A stretch of 64,000 bases of DNA from Ereboglobus sp. (GTDB lineage: Bacteria > Verrucomicrobiota > Verrucomicrobiia > Opitutales > Opitutaceae), in NCBI GenBank assembly GCA_029974595.1, contig JARKRC010000058.1, positions 1 to 64,000 of the forward strand. Direction: 5' to 3'. Position 1 is the first letter of the stretch. Each line of letters begins with the position of its first letter. The translations under genes were made by a program, and so were the position numbers. Below are positions 1 to 10,360 of this stretch, piece by piece. Under the pieces are notes generated by a model. That model was not told the DNA's origin. It was given only the letters and a program-made list of their open reading frames with translations, and made no database searches.

Positions 1-2
1 CG

Positions 3-59
3 CCACTGCTGCCCGCCAACTGGCAGCCTCCGGCCGGCCAAGTCGTGGTCAACGGGTAG
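3..59 (+). CDS. C-terminal fragment of a CDS entering from the left (…PLLPANWQPPAGQVVVNG*)
   Basis: Open frame from the window edge to TAG at 57-59, followed by an inverted repeat (76-84/95-103). Too short to assign. Confidence 0.3.
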   Translation, partial: PLLPANWQPPAGQVVVNG

Positions 60-75
60 ATTATCGATAGCAATC

Positions 76-103
76 GTCACCATTGATAATCAGAAATGGT
101 GAC
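76..103. repeat. Inverted repeat GTCACCATT-(10 nt)-AATGGTGAC, possible terminator or operator
   Basis: Perfect 9-bp arms read directly, just after the partial ORF. Confidence 0.4.
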
Positions 104-189
104 CATGTTTACCCATCATTGGTTACCTTCAACACTCCGCCTGTAGGCACTCGCCCGGTCACTTACGTCCTGTCCGCCGTCGCGCTTGT

Positions 190-606
190 TCAAACCACCC
201 GATCCAACCAACCTGCTGAGCAGCTTGTTCCGCTCGCCCGACCCGATGCTTCGACCTCGCTTTTTCGCCGCTCGAGATTCTCACCGACCGCGTTGACATG
301 ACCCTCGTCATTGATGTCGTCGGGCGCGTGTGCCCCGGCGCTGAGACGAATCCGGCGGTCATTGATTTCCGATTCGGCGAGTTTCACGTCGGCGGTGGCG
401 CGGAGCGCTTTTGTTCCGAAGGCGGTCTCGTCGGCGACGGTCAGCATGCCGTAGTGGACAAAGGCGAGTTTGATCGAGAGAGATTCGGGAAGGAGGACGT
501 GCGAGAGCACGCTGCGCGTGTCCCAGGTGTTCCATCCGTGCGTGCGGGTTGTCGTCAGGCGTATCCGGTTTCCGGTGGCTGGTTCATACTTTGGTGCACG
601 GTCTTG
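190..606 (-). pseudogene. Truncated N-terminal remnant of a six-hairpin/MGH1-like glycosidase
   Basis: Minus frame reads …THGWNTWDTRSVLSHVLLPESLSIKLAFVHYG…, typical of the N-terminus of such proteins. The frame then degrades and stops; no C-terminal part is present. Confidence 0.4.
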
Positions 607-626
607 GTGATTTATTAATTCATGTT

Positions 627-2690
627 TTATTCGGCAACCGCCGGCGGAAACGCCGAGATGCGCAGCCGCGCCGCGCCCATCGGGATGAGCGTGATGTCCT
701 CAAACTTTCCGTCGGTTCTCGCCGGATAAAGCGGCAGCACGGGGCAGAATCCCGTCGCTGTCGGCGTCCAGTCCGGGACGCGCGCTCCCTTTGCCCTGAT
801 CTCGATCGGCGCGCCTTCGTGCGTCCACGGATAATTGTTCTCCGGCCAGGACTTTTTGACGACCTGAAATGACGACTCCAGATTGTTCATGTCACACGCC
901 AATGCGTAATTCCACGCGCTGCCGGGCTTTAGTTCCCACGCGGGCCACCGGCTCCAGTCAACCTGTTTCTGGATTCTGTTTTTCTCACTTTTCGCAACTG
1001 ACATTGAATCGATTTTATTATAGTTTTCCGCAATCTTGAGCGAGAACGTGAGCGGCCCGTAATTTATGCTCAAGCTGTTCTGGTTTACTTCCCATTGCCG
1101 CGCGCGGAGGCGCATCGAGAGCTTCAACACCACCGTGTCGCCGTCGGCCCACTGACGCTGGATGCGGGCATAGCCGCCCGTCGCCAGCTCCGTCTTTGTC
1201 TCGATGCCATTCACCGCAATGCGCGCGTTATCACACCAGGTGGGAATTCTCACATACAAGGGGAAATCCGCCTTTCGCGGCACCTCGATCCCGAAGCTCA
1301 CCGTCTCCTCAAACGGATAGTTCGTGCGCTCGGTGATGAGCACCTCCACGCCGTCCGCTACCTTTGCCCGGACGGACGATGCGCCGAACAAGACCGCCGC
1401 GAGGCCGTTATCCGCCGTGGCCAGCCACAAATGCTCGGCATAATAAGGCCAGCCCTGCGTGTGGTTGTGCTGGCAGCACCGGTGCGCCGTGGGATTATAT
1501 AAAAAATATCCCGAGCGCTTCGCCTCCACCGAGTGAATCGCGGGATGATGCGTCGTATTGTCGCTAATGATCTGGTTCGGCGCGGAGAAATAGCGCAGCG
1601 CCTTGTAATCCGGCATGAACGCTACCGGATAGGTGTTGAATGCGACATCCTCGCAGTTCTCCGCCCACATCGGGTCGCCCGTGATGCGCAGCAGCAATTC
1701 GTCCGATGCCATCTGTTCGACCATCCCGCAGGTCTCGACCGCCTGGCGCGGGTCGATGTGACCGATGCGCGAATGCTCGTCGCCGCCGAACATCCCGCCC
1801 GGCACTTGCCCGAACGTGCGCCGGATCAGCCGGAAATTATTATATGCCGCGCGCAAATCCGAAGCCTTCCCGCTTTGCATCCACCAGATCGCCGGCTCGC
1901 GGAAGCCCTGCGCGATATCGACATTATGCCAGATGGGCAAGTCGCACTCCTGCCGCCAGTTGGCCGCGCTGCGGTGGATTTTTTCCGCGAGCTCCAGGAG
2001 CCATTTCTCGCCGGTGATATTATACAGCCAGTAAACGCTGTATAGATTGTCCCCGGCGCGGAGTTTTTCCCATGGCCTCGATGTTTTCAGAAACTTGCCC
2101 CCGGGCTGGTTGAGCTGCCATTGGAAATAGTTTTTCATCAGCTTCAGGACACGCCCGTCGCCGGAATGCTCATAATACGACTGGAGGCACCACAGCATGA
2201 TCATGTTGCACCACAAGTCGGGCAGCCCGGCCCGGTCGAACCACGGTCCGAAATAGCCGTCCTCGCGCTGGCTGGCGAGCGCGCCCTCGATCCAGATGCG
2301 TGCTTCCTTGATCACGGCGTCGTCGCCGAGGATGTAGCCCATGCTGGAGAATCCCTTCAGCCAGTAGGGGACCTCCTCGAATTTGTTCTCGCCCTCGCCG
2401 TCGGGGCTCAGCCAGGCGTTGTTCTCCTTGTTCAGATAATTGCTGACTTCGTGAAGGTGGCCGGCGAGGCCGTTGCGCTGCCGGACGAGCACCTCGCGAA
2501 TCCAGCCATCCGGCCGCACCGCGCCCACCGGCAGCTTTATAAAATACGACGGCTGGAGCGGAGCGCGATTTCCGATATAATGGCTATTCCCCGGAGCGGT
2601 TGGCGGGCGCGCCATCCACTCGATATTCGTCTGTGCCGCAAGGGACAGGCATCCGGCAAAGGCGAGGGTCGTTGAAAGCGTTCGGATCAT
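627..2690 (-). CDS. Glycoside hydrolase, beta-L-arabinofuranosidase (GH127/DUF1680-like)
   Basis: Signal peptide; PxGWIREVLVRQRNGLAGHLHEVSN; central HRCCQHNHTQGWP-type motif. Alternative start at 2717. Confidence 0.75.
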   Translation of the reverse strand: MIRTLSTTLAFAGCLSLAAQTNIEWMARPPTAPGNSHYIGNRAPLQPSYFIKLPVGAVRPDGWIREVLVRQRNGLAGHLHEVSNYLNKENNAWLSPDGEGENKFEEVPYWLKGFSSMGYILGDDAVIKEARIWIEGALASQREDGYFGPWFDRAGLPDLWCNMIMLWCLQSYYEHSGDGRVLKLMKNYFQWQLNQPGGKFLKTSRPWEKLRAGDNLYSVYWLYNITGEKWLLELAEKIHRSAANWRQECDLPIWHNVDIAQGFREPAIWWMQSGKASDLRAAYNNFRLIRRTFGQVPGGMFGGDEHSRIGHIDPRQAVETCGMVEQMASDELLLRITGDPMWAENCEDVAFNTYPVAFMPDYKALRYFSAPNQIISDNTTHHPAIHSVEAKRSGYFLYNPTAHRCCQHNHTQGWPYYAEHLWLATADNGLAAVLFGASSVRAKVADGVEVLITERTNYPFEETVSFGIEVPRKADFPLYVRIPTWCDNARIAVNGIETKTELATGGYARIQRQWADGDTVVLKLSMRLRARQWEVNQNSLSINYGPLTFSLKIAENYNKIDSMSVAKSEKNRIQKQVDWSRWPAWELKPGSAWNYALACDMNNLESSFQVVKKSWPENNYPWTHEGAPIEIRAKGARVPDWTPTATGFCPVLPLYPARTDGKFEDITLIPMGAARLRISAFPPAVAE

Positions 2691-2713
2691 ATTCAAGAAT
2701 GATATTATTATTA

Positions 2714-5038
2714 TCAATGGGATGCCGGTTCGATGACGACACTCCCGCCTTTCGCGAGGGAGATTTGCAGACTGCCGTCGGGTGACGCGGTGATTTTACG
2801 GGCGGTGCCATCGGCGCTGGCGGCAATGCGGGTATTGTCCGCCGTCCAGCCGGGGACGCGCAGGCGGCAGGATTCGCCGGCGAGACTTTTGATTTCAACG
2901 CGGACGGCGCGTCCGCCGCGCCACTCGCCGCTGACGAGAAACGCACCTTCCGCGCGCAGGTTTTCAAAACGCGCATCGCGCCACGCGGCGGGCATGGCGG
3001 GGAACACGCGCAGCACGCCACCCTGGCTTTGCAGGAGCAGGTCGTTGACGGAGGAGATGACGGCAAGGGGCGATTCTATTTCGGGGCCGCCGACACCGCG
3101 CTTGGGAAGGTCGGAGGAATAAAATGTGTTCGGATGGAGTTTTTGCCACGGGCGCAGGAACGGGCGGGGGCGGACGGGGAGCGCCATGAAACAGTCAAGT
3201 TGCGCGAGGGCGTCGTCGCCGCGCCCGAGCAGGGCGAGCATGGAGGCGGCGCCGGTGATGGTGAAGGTGGTGCGGTCGTTGCCGGGGACGGTGAGCCAGT
3301 GGTCGAGGGATCGGGTGGCGAGGGCGCGTTGCACGGGGTCGTCGAGGTCGAGCAGGCAGAGCGGATAGAAGGCGAAGAGGTGGGAGTAGTGGCGGTGGGC
3401 ACGGTCGAGCGGGCGGTCGCGGCCGATGAGGAAGCCGGTTTTTTCATCAACGGGAAACGGCGCGAGGCGCGCGAGCGTGTCGCGCCAGAGCGGGAGGCGC
3501 GGATCATCGAGTTTGAGGCGTTCACAGGCGGCGACGAGTGTTTGCAATTCCCAGCGGAAGAGGGCGAGATCGTAGTGCGCGTCGGGCGCGGTGGCGAACT
3601 CGGGCGAGTGGGTGGGCTTGAGATGTATAATGCCGGTGCCGGCGGTGTTTTCCGTTTCAATATGCGTCATATACGCCCCTGCGGAGAGGGCGAGGAGCGG
3701 GAAGAGGCGGTCGCGCAGAATGGCGTCGTCCATTTGCGCGCGATAATATTCCCAATATAAAAAGAGCACCCAGGGGAGGTTGCCGGTTTCCTGGGCGACC
3801 TGCGGGCGGTCGCCGGGGGCGGCGATGTCGAAGGGGGAGCGCAAGTCCTGCGCGGAGGTGCGGCCAATGACGGCGGCGTCGCGCTCCGGACGCGGCGGGC
3901 GGACGTTGTCAATCAGCTGTTCGCGGTGGCGGTCGAGGTTGCGGAAAAGCGACTCGGCGAGTTCGAGGCGGTTGGAGGCGGCGAGCGACTGGTAGGTGAG
4001 CTGGACGTTGAGGTTCCACCAGATGCGGGGGAAGGCGGTTTCACGATACCACGGCCCCATGAGATCGCAAATGGGACCGTCGGGACGCATGGCGGAACCG
4101 AGTTTGTAGATTTGGCGCCAGTAAAATGCCTCCAGCGCGGGGGAGTCGGGCAGTTCAACGCGGCTGAGCCGGTAGTAATCGTGCCACCATGCGCGGTGCG
4201 CGGCGATGAGTCCCCCGGTATCAACGCCGGCGGCATCAAGCGCCGTGCCGGCACGGTCGCGGGCGGTGGCGGCATCGGCGGCGTGCTCCATCGCGACGAG
4301 GAACACTCGCTTGTTACCGGCGGCGGGGAGGGTTTTCGAGGCGACGACAAGAGCGGTGGCGGCATGGACGCGGCGAGGCCCCGCGTCCGCGATGGCGGCG
4401 CGGTCAAGCTCGGTGGCGGCGGCGTCACCCTGTTCCCGGTAGATTTGCGTGCCGACGAAACCGGTGGCGGTCGTGACGATTTCGGCGGGCGGGTGAAGAA
4501 TCTCACCGGGAGCGGGTGTTTTTTTGGTGAACGCAAAATGCGGCGGGAGCGCGGGCGCGGGATGCCAGTCGAGCGCGGGCGGCGGCTCATCCCCGGCACC
4601 CTCGGCCTCAATGAGCAGAACATCCGGCCCGCGCAGGACGGCGGAGCGCCAGCGGACCTCGCCGCGCGTGGTGCGGAGGGTGCCGTGAGCCTCGGCATTC
4701 CAGAGGTCGAGGCGCGTGTCGCCGCCGACCAGTTCGCCAGCCGTTTTGAGCGCGATGCGTCCGACGGGCATGCGTGAGTTGCCCACATAAAAACCGGCGC
4801 GGTTGATTTCCCACGAAAACTGCTCCGAGCCATCGGCGGCGCCGGCTTCCTTTTGGAGGAAAATAGTCGCGCCAAGGTCGCCGTTGCCGATGAAGGCGGA
4901 ATTGCCCCACCCGTTCGGCAGAGTTTGCCAGACAAAGTCATGGCGCGCAAGAAACGCGGGCCAGTCGCCAGCGCCGGCGGTGACGATGGAGGAAAACAAA
5001 AGGAGAAACGCAACTGGCGCCGATTTTATAAAAGACAT
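2714..5038 (-). CDS. GH95-like glycosyl hydrolase (alpha-L-fucosidase-like)
   Basis: Signal peptide; LPNGWGNSAFIGNGDLGATIF and the (alpha/alpha)6 region with HYSHLFAFYPL. Confidence 0.7.
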   Translation of the reverse strand: MSFIKSAPVAFLLLFSSIVTAGAGDWPAFLARHDFVWQTLPNGWGNSAFIGNGDLGATIFLQKEAGAADGSEQFSWEINRAGFYVGNSRMPVGRIALKTAGELVGGDTRLDLWNAEAHGTLRTTRGEVRWRSAVLRGPDVLLIEAEGAGDEPPPALDWHPAPALPPHFAFTKKTPAPGEILHPPAEIVTTATGFVGTQIYREQGDAAATELDRAAIADAGPRRVHAATALVVASKTLPAAGNKRVFLVAMEHAADAATARDRAGTALDAAGVDTGGLIAAHRAWWHDYYRLSRVELPDSPALEAFYWRQIYKLGSAMRPDGPICDLMGPWYRETAFPRIWWNLNVQLTYQSLAASNRLELAESLFRNLDRHREQLIDNVRPPRPERDAAVIGRTSAQDLRSPFDIAAPGDRPQVAQETGNLPWVLFLYWEYYRAQMDDAILRDRLFPLLALSAGAYMTHIETENTAGTGIIHLKPTHSPEFATAPDAHYDLALFRWELQTLVAACERLKLDDPRLPLWRDTLARLAPFPVDEKTGFLIGRDRPLDRAHRHYSHLFAFYPLCLLDLDDPVQRALATRSLDHWLTVPGNDRTTFTITGAASMLALLGRGDDALAQLDCFMALPVRPRPFLRPWQKLHPNTFYSSDLPKRGVGGPEIESPLAVISSVNDLLLQSQGGVLRVFPAMPAAWRDARFENLRAEGAFLVSGEWRGGRAVRVEIKSLAGESCRLRVPGWTADNTRIAASADGTARKITASPDGSLQISLAKGGSVVIEPASH

Positions 5039-5056
5039 TGGTCTTAATGGTTCGCG

Positions 5057-5950
5057 TTATTTTGGTGGCACGGCATCTGCGAGCGGCCAGACGGCGAGCC
5101 AGTCTCGCAGGAGATCGCGCCAGCGCCAGCTTACGTCCGATGCATAGGCAAAAAGCCGTCCGTGCCCGCCGCGCGGGAAAATGTGCAGTTCGGCCGGCAC
5201 GCCGGCAGACCAGCAGGCGCGCGCAAAGAGGATGCTGTTTTCGGGCGAAATGAGATCGTCGTCCGCCGCGTGGAAGATGAATGCGGGCGGATTTTCCTTG
5301 GTGACGTGAAGTTCGGGCGAGAGGGCGGCCTTCAGGCTTTCAGGGGGCGAGTCGCCGAGGAGGCGGCTGAAGGTTTTCGATTTTCCGGTTTGCCCGAGCA
5401 CGGCGGAGATGACGGGATAGGCGAGAATAAGGCGGTCGGGGCGGGCGGAGACGCTGTCCGCGAGGTCGTCGGATGCATCGCGGTAAAGAGTCGGGCGCGT
5501 TGCGACGAGCGCGGCGAGATGCCCGCCCGCGCTGCCGCCCATGAGCGCGAGGTTTTGCGCGGGCACTTTCAGTTCCGCAGCGCGTGAGCGAAGGAGGCGT
5601 ATTGCGCGCGTGGCATCGGCGTATTGCGCGGGATGGCGGTTGGGCGCAACGCGGTAGTTTACGACGACGGCGGTGTAGCCGAGGGCGCGGAAGTACTCCG
5701 CGAAGAGGCGTTCGTAGGGGCTGAGACTTCCATAACCGCCGCCGGGACAGATGACGATAATCGCGGGAATCGAGTATTTTTCGGAGATCGGATAAAAGAT
5801 CTCCATGTTCGGGCGCGGGCCTTTGGCAGGATTGTTCGGACTGTCGTCCGGCCAGAGGTTGACGACACGGTGGTTAAGTTCGGCGGCGCCCAAAATTGGC
5901 GCAGCCAGAGCAAGGAGCAGCGTTGCGCAGAGGAGTGTGCTTTTTTTCAC
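5057..5950 (-). CDS. Alpha/beta hydrolase, esterase/acetylxylan-esterase-like, secreted
   Basis: CPGGGYGSLS oxyanion region, GGSAGGHLAAL nucleophile elbow, GGHG near the C-terminus. GTG start at 5948-5950 gives VKKSTLLCATLLLALAAPILGA. Confidence 0.75.
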   Translation of the reverse strand: MKKSTLLCATLLLALAAPILGAAELNHRVVNLWPDDSPNNPAKGPRPNMEIFYPISEKYSIPAIIVICPGGGYGSLSPYERLFAEYFRALGYTAVVVNYRVAPNRHPAQYADATRAIRLLRSRAAELKVPAQNLALMGGSAGGHLAALVATRPTLYRDASDDLADSVSARPDRLILAYPVISAVLGQTGKSKTFSRLLGDSPPESLKAALSPELHVTKENPPAFIFHAADDDLISPENSILFARACWSAGVPAELHIFPRGGHGRLFAYASDVSWRWRDLLRDWLAVWPLADAVPPK

Positions 5951-5960
5951 GGCAATGTTT

Positions 5961-8900
5961 TTACCAGAAGAATCCGCAGCCGAGGTCGAGGCTGAAGCCC
6001 TTGGTGCGCTCGCCGAAGCCGCAGGAGACTTTGGCATTCACGCCGAAGTTGCTGCCGATCTGCATGATTGCGCCGATGTCGACGATGCCTTTGCTGCCGC
6101 CGAGATCGTTGTTATAGACTCTGTCGCCGACGGCGATCCCGGTGGCGCCTTTGAATTCGTAGTGGTAGCTGGCGCGGAGGAAGGGGACGATTTTCCAGCC
6201 GGGTTTGAGTTCGCGTTCGAGCCAGATGCGCATGCCGAGACGGCCTTCAAGGGAGTCGGCGCTGTCGATGGCATAGGTGCGATCCAGATAATCGGTGGCG
6301 TTGTTGATGTCGTGGGTTTGCCAGGTGAACTGGAGTTGGGGTTCCCAGTGGATGGGGCTGTTGGTATTCTTCTTGAAGGAGCGTCCAATTTCAAGGGCGC
6401 CGGCGATGCTGTCTCCGTTGGTGCTGAAGGTTGGGTTGCCGGGGACTTTGATGTCGTAGTCCTCGGAGCCGGCGCGGACGAGGAGATCGACATACCAGTT
6501 GCCGATGACGCAGGTGCCGTAGATGCCGTAGCCGGTGGCCTTGGTCTTGGTGCTGGTATTGCCGGAAATTACGGCGCTTTGGCTCATGTCGGAGGAGATA
6601 TTGTCGTAGAACGCGCCGAGAGTGAGGCGGCCTTTGCCGATTGCTGTGCTCCAGTCAATGCCGACTTGAGCGCCATAGGTGGAGATGTCGGAGTCGCGGT
6701 AGGAGCTGAGTTTGATTTGTTCGTCAGTCATGATGCCGTTGACCCAGGCTTGGAATGTGTGCGGGGCGGTGGCGCGGTTGGTGACGAGGCGCTGGCTGAG
6801 GGATGCCATCGAGGCTTTGCCGGTCATGATGGAGGCGGCATCGACACCGAGGAGGAGGGGGAGGGTGGACGAGCCGCCCTGGCTGTAAGTCCAGGTGCCG
6901 TCGGGATTGCGGATCAGCGTGCGAAGCAGGCCGTTGGTGAGTTCGATGGGGGCGCAGTTGATCTCGGCGGTGACAGATGCGGGGTCGGTGGTGGTGAGCG
7001 GGGTGACGTTGCTCCAGTCGGCGTCCCCGGTGATGGCGGTTTGCTGGCTGAATATGATGTTCACGTTGCCGGTGACGCTGCCGGTGACGTTGAGTTCGTC
7101 GCAGAGCACGGCATTTCCATCGGGAGTGGCGCCGATGGCGAGAAGAATGCTGCCATTGTCAGAGGCATAGTTGCCGTTGATGGAGACTTTGGCGTAACTG
7201 CTGCCGCGGATGCCATCATTGCCGATTTGCAGGACGCCTTTGTTGGTCATGGTGAAGGCGGCACCCCCGGTTGTGAGGGCGGCTGTTGTTGGAATCGCCA
7301 AGACTCCTTGTTTGGCGATGGTGACTGCGTTGGAGGCTCTGACGTTGCCTGTAATTGCCAGCTTTCCGGAATTGACTTCCAGTGTGCCGATATCGGCCGA
7401 ACCGGCAAAGGTCAGCAAACGGGAGCCTGTCTTTGCGAGCGTGGCGTTGGGGCCCGTGACGGTTCCCGAGTAGGTGAAGTAAGCGACGGAATTGTGCAGT
7501 GTCGCGATTTTGCCATCCGCGATAACGATGTTGCTGTCCAGCGAGGCATAGTCCGCGGTTGTCATGAGCGTGCCGCTGCCAACGAAGGTAATGGGCGCGC
7601 CGGCGGTGTAAATCTGGTTGGAATTGGCGAAAGCGATGGCGCCGCCGTGGATGTCAATGCCGCCGGTGAACACATTCCCGGCGGTATTGGCAAAGGCGAG
7701 CGTGCCGGCACCGCGTTTCACGAGTTTTCCCTCGGGGTTGGTGACAGCAGAGACACCGCCGACTTCGATGATGTGGCTGGCATTGGCAGCGATGCCGCCT
7801 GAACCGGTAAAGGTGTAGCTGGCATCGCCCTCAACCCACATGTCGGATACGTTTACGCCGTTGGGGTTGATTTCGACGTTGAGGGCGCCGGCAGCGCTGC
7901 TGAAGATGACACGGTCACCGCCGCCGAAGCGGGTGACGCCGCCGAAATCGGTCCAGTTTTCGCTAGTCAGATTCCATGTCGTATTGCCGCTGGCGCCGGC
8001 CCAGGTCATGTCACGCGACATGTCCGCGCTGGTGATGACGAGGAGGTTGGCTCCGGATTGCATGAGCAAGCCGGACTGGCGTCCGACCTCGGCGGGGACT
8101 TCGCCGTTGATGGTCAGCGTGATGTTTCCGTAGAGATTGCCGATGCTGCCGAGGTTGAAGGTGCCGCTTTGCACGATGCCGATGTCGATGCGGTTGTTGC
8201 CTGCGAGTGCGATCGTGCCGCCACCGGCAAGGTTGATGCGGTCGCTGAGGCCGTAGCCGTCGAGGCCGGCGCCGATGTAAAGATCGATGTCGATTGTCCC
8301 GCCGTCGAGGAGAGTCACGTTGTCGGTGAACGCGAGTGTCTGCGGGGCTGATGTGCCGGAGCCGACGCTGATTTTGGCGGCGGTGAGCGGCGTGGAAAAT
8401 GTGCCGGAGCCGGCGAGCGTGAGGCCCGTGCCGAAGGAAATGGGGGAGGCAGAGTCGAGAGAGACGATTCCGTTTTCGATTGCTTCGAGCACGGTGCCAT
8501 TGGCGAAGGTGATGCTGCCGGCGCGGAGCCGGCCATTGATGGCGAGGGTGGCGCCGGATTTGACTTCAAACGAGCCGGCATTGTTTGACACGCCGTAGAT
8601 GGCCCCGCCGGAAAGCTGGAACGTGCCCTCCTCGACAGTGGTGTTGGCAACGACATTTGACGCATGTTCGCGGAAGATGACCGAGCCGGCGCCGGTTTTG
8701 TTTACGGTGAGCACAGTGGTGTCGCTTGCGGAGATGGCGTCGTGGAAGCGAATGGCCCTGCCGGCCCCGGCATTCAGCGAGAGCGTGCCCGTGGCTGCGT
8801 TAAAGTGGATGGCGTTGCTCGTGCCCGCGGTGGTGATGCTGAGTCCGCCGCCGGTGGCAAGCTGGGAAGAGTCGATCACGGCGCCACTGGTGTTGCCTTC

Positions 8901-10274
8901 GAAGAGGATGTCGCCGCCGGCGGCATTGAGGGCGAGTTCGGATTGTCCGCCGAGGTAGATCGCGCCGCCGTAGGTTCCGGATGTGTTGTTTGCGAATGTG
9001 AGTCCGGCCACGCTGGTGATGATCGCGTTGCCGGTCTGGATGGCGCCGCCGTTGGCACCGGCGATGTTGCTGGAGATGGTGCCTGAGGCGGCGATGTCGA
9101 GCGAGCCGACATTAAGAGCGCCGCCAGCGCTCCCGGCGTGGTTGCCGGCGATGTCGAGAACGCCGCTGCTGATGGTGAGTGCGTTGTTCACGCGAAAAGC
9201 GCCGCCATTGGACACCGCGCTGTTGCCTTCGAGGGAGAGGCGGGCCGCCGAGAAATCAATGGCTCCGCCCATGATTGCGCCGCCTGCGGCGGCGGCGAAG
9301 TTGTCCTTGAAAGTGACGGTGCCTGAGACGCCATTGAATGTGACCTTGCCAGCGCTGGTCGCGTAGATGGCGCCGCCGTCACCGGCCGCCTTGTTGCCTT
9401 CAAGCAGGGCGTCTCCGGAGAATGCCGCCGAGGCGCCACCGACGAGCATGATGGCTCCGCCCGTGCCGTTTCTGGCTGTGTTTCCGATGAGGGCGGCCTC
9501 TTTTTCGAAAACCACTTGACTGCTGGTGTTGGCAAAGATGGCCCCGCCTTGGTTGGCGGCGGTGTTGCTGAAGAAGAAAACGTCGTTTTCGAAAGTGAGC
9601 ACGCAGGTTGCGGCGGCTCCGGCTGAATAGATCGCGCCACCGTTGTGTGTCGTGCTGAACGTGCCGGTGGCGGCCGTGTAGCCTGCGCGACACTGATCGA
9701 AGATGACTGTGCCGGTGAATGTCAGCGAACCGTTTTGTATCGATATGGCGCCGCCTTGCATGGTGGCGCGGATGTTGGTGAATATGGCGTCGCCATTGAT
9801 GACGAGGTGTCCGGCCGCGGCGGAAGCCACGTAGAGAGCGCCGCCTTGGTTATTGTAGACTATGTCACCCAATATTACGCGGTCGAGGGTCAGCGAGGTG
9901 CGCGCGGCTTCGTAGCGCATGAGGCGAACGCCGATCGCGTTGTTTTGCATAAGCGCCCATGTGCCGGGGTCGGCATCCTCCTGTTTGAAGGTGATGTTCG
10001 AGCCGCTGCGGACATCGTAGGCGCCGACGGTTACCCATTCATTCACAGTGAGCGTCCTGCCGTCAGCGAGCGTGACGCTGCCGCTGCTGCCGGAGATTTT
10101 GAAAACGTCACCGTCGGCAAAAGCGGTTGTCGCGGGGATGGGGCTGTCAGAGGTCAATATGTATTCGGCCGCCATGAGCGCCGGGCCGAATGACGCGGAG
10201 AGTAGGAGCGAGCACGCGCAGCCAAGGGCGATCACGTGGTGTTTGACGAAGCGGAGCAGATGAGAGGTTTTCAT
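5961..10274 (-). CDS. Autotransporter with polymorphic-outer-membrane-protein (POMP) GGAI repeats and a C-terminal beta-barrel
   Basis: Repeated GGAI/FxxN units, autotransporter-associated beta-strand repeats, C-terminal barrel ending in …GCGFFW. Start at MKTSHLLRF. Confidence 0.85.
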   Translation of the reverse strand: MKTSHLLRFVKHHVIALGCACSLLLSASFGPALMAAEYILTSDSPIPATTAFADGDVFKISGSSGSVTLADGRTLTVNEWVTVGAYDVRSGSNITFKQEDADPGTWALMQNNAIGVRLMRYEAARTSLTLDRVILGDIVYNNQGGALYVASAAAGHLVINGDAIFTNIRATMQGGAISIQNGSLTFTGTVIFDQCRAGYTAATGTFSTTHNGGAIYSAGAAATCVLTFENDVFFFSNTAANQGGAIFANTSSQVVFEKEAALIGNTARNGTGGAIMLVGGASAAFSGDALLEGNKAAGDGGAIYATSAGKVTFNGVSGTVTFKDNFAAAAGGAIMGGAIDFSAARLSLEGNSAVSNGGAFRVNNALTISSGVLDIAGNHAGSAGGALNVGSLDIAASGTISSNIAGANGGAIQTGNAIITSVAGLTFANNTSGTYGGAIYLGGQSELALNAAGGDILFEGNTSGAVIDSSQLATGGGLSITTAGTSNAIHFNAATGTLSLNAGAGRAIRFHDAISASDTTVLTVNKTGAGSVIFREHASNVVANTTVEEGTFQLSGGAIYGVSNNAGSFEVKSGATLAINGRLRAGSITFANGTVLEAIENGIVSLDSASPISFGTGLTLAGSGTFSTPLTAAKISVGSGTSAPQTLAFTDNVTLLDGGTIDIDLYIGAGLDGYGLSDRINLAGGGTIALAGNNRIDIGIVQSGTFNLGSIGNLYGNITLTINGEVPAEVGRQSGLLMQSGANLLVITSADMSRDMTWAGASGNTTWNLTSENWTDFGGVTRFGGGDRVIFSSAAGALNVEINPNGVNVSDMWVEGDASYTFTGSGGIAANASHIIEVGGVSAVTNPEGKLVKRGAGTLAFANTAGNVFTGGIDIHGGAIAFANSNQIYTAGAPITFVGSGTLMTTADYASLDSNIVIADGKIATLHNSVAYFTYSGTVTGPNATLAKTGSRLLTFAGSADIGTLEVNSGKLAITGNVRASNAVTIAKQGVLAIPTTAALTTGGAAFTMTNKGVLQIGNDGIRGSSYAKVSINGNYASDNGSILLAIGATPDGNAVLCDELNVTGSVTGNVNIIFSQQTAITGDADWSNVTPLTTTDPASVTAEINCAPIELTNGLLRTLIRNPDGTWTYSQGGSSTLPLLLGVDAASIMTGKASMASLSQRLVTNRATAPHTFQAWVNGIMTDEQIKLSSYRDSDISTYGAQVGIDWSTAIGKGRLTLGAFYDNISSDMSQSAVISGNTSTKTKATGYGIYGTCVIGNWYVDLLVRAGSEDYDIKVPGNPTFSTNGDSIAGALEIGRSFKKNTNSPIHWEPQLQFTWQTHDINNATDYLDRTYAIDSADSLEGRLGMRIWLERELKPGWKIVPFLRASYHYEFKGATGIAVGDRVYNNDLGGSKGIVDIGAIMQIGSNFGVNAKVSCGFGERTKGFSLDLGCGFFW

Positions 10275-10360
10275 GGATTTGTCATTCGGGTGTGGGGATT
10301 TACGAAGATGACGCACGGAGAGGTGCAGCCAGAGGGTGATGAATGCAGCTGGAGCAGGAC

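Noticed and set aside
5805-7802. 665-aa plus-strand ORF antisense to the first autotransporter (also 15848-18217 +)
   Set aside because: Low-complexity Gly/Ala/Val/Asp composition opposite a well-supported repetitive CDS; artefact of GC-rich codon usage.
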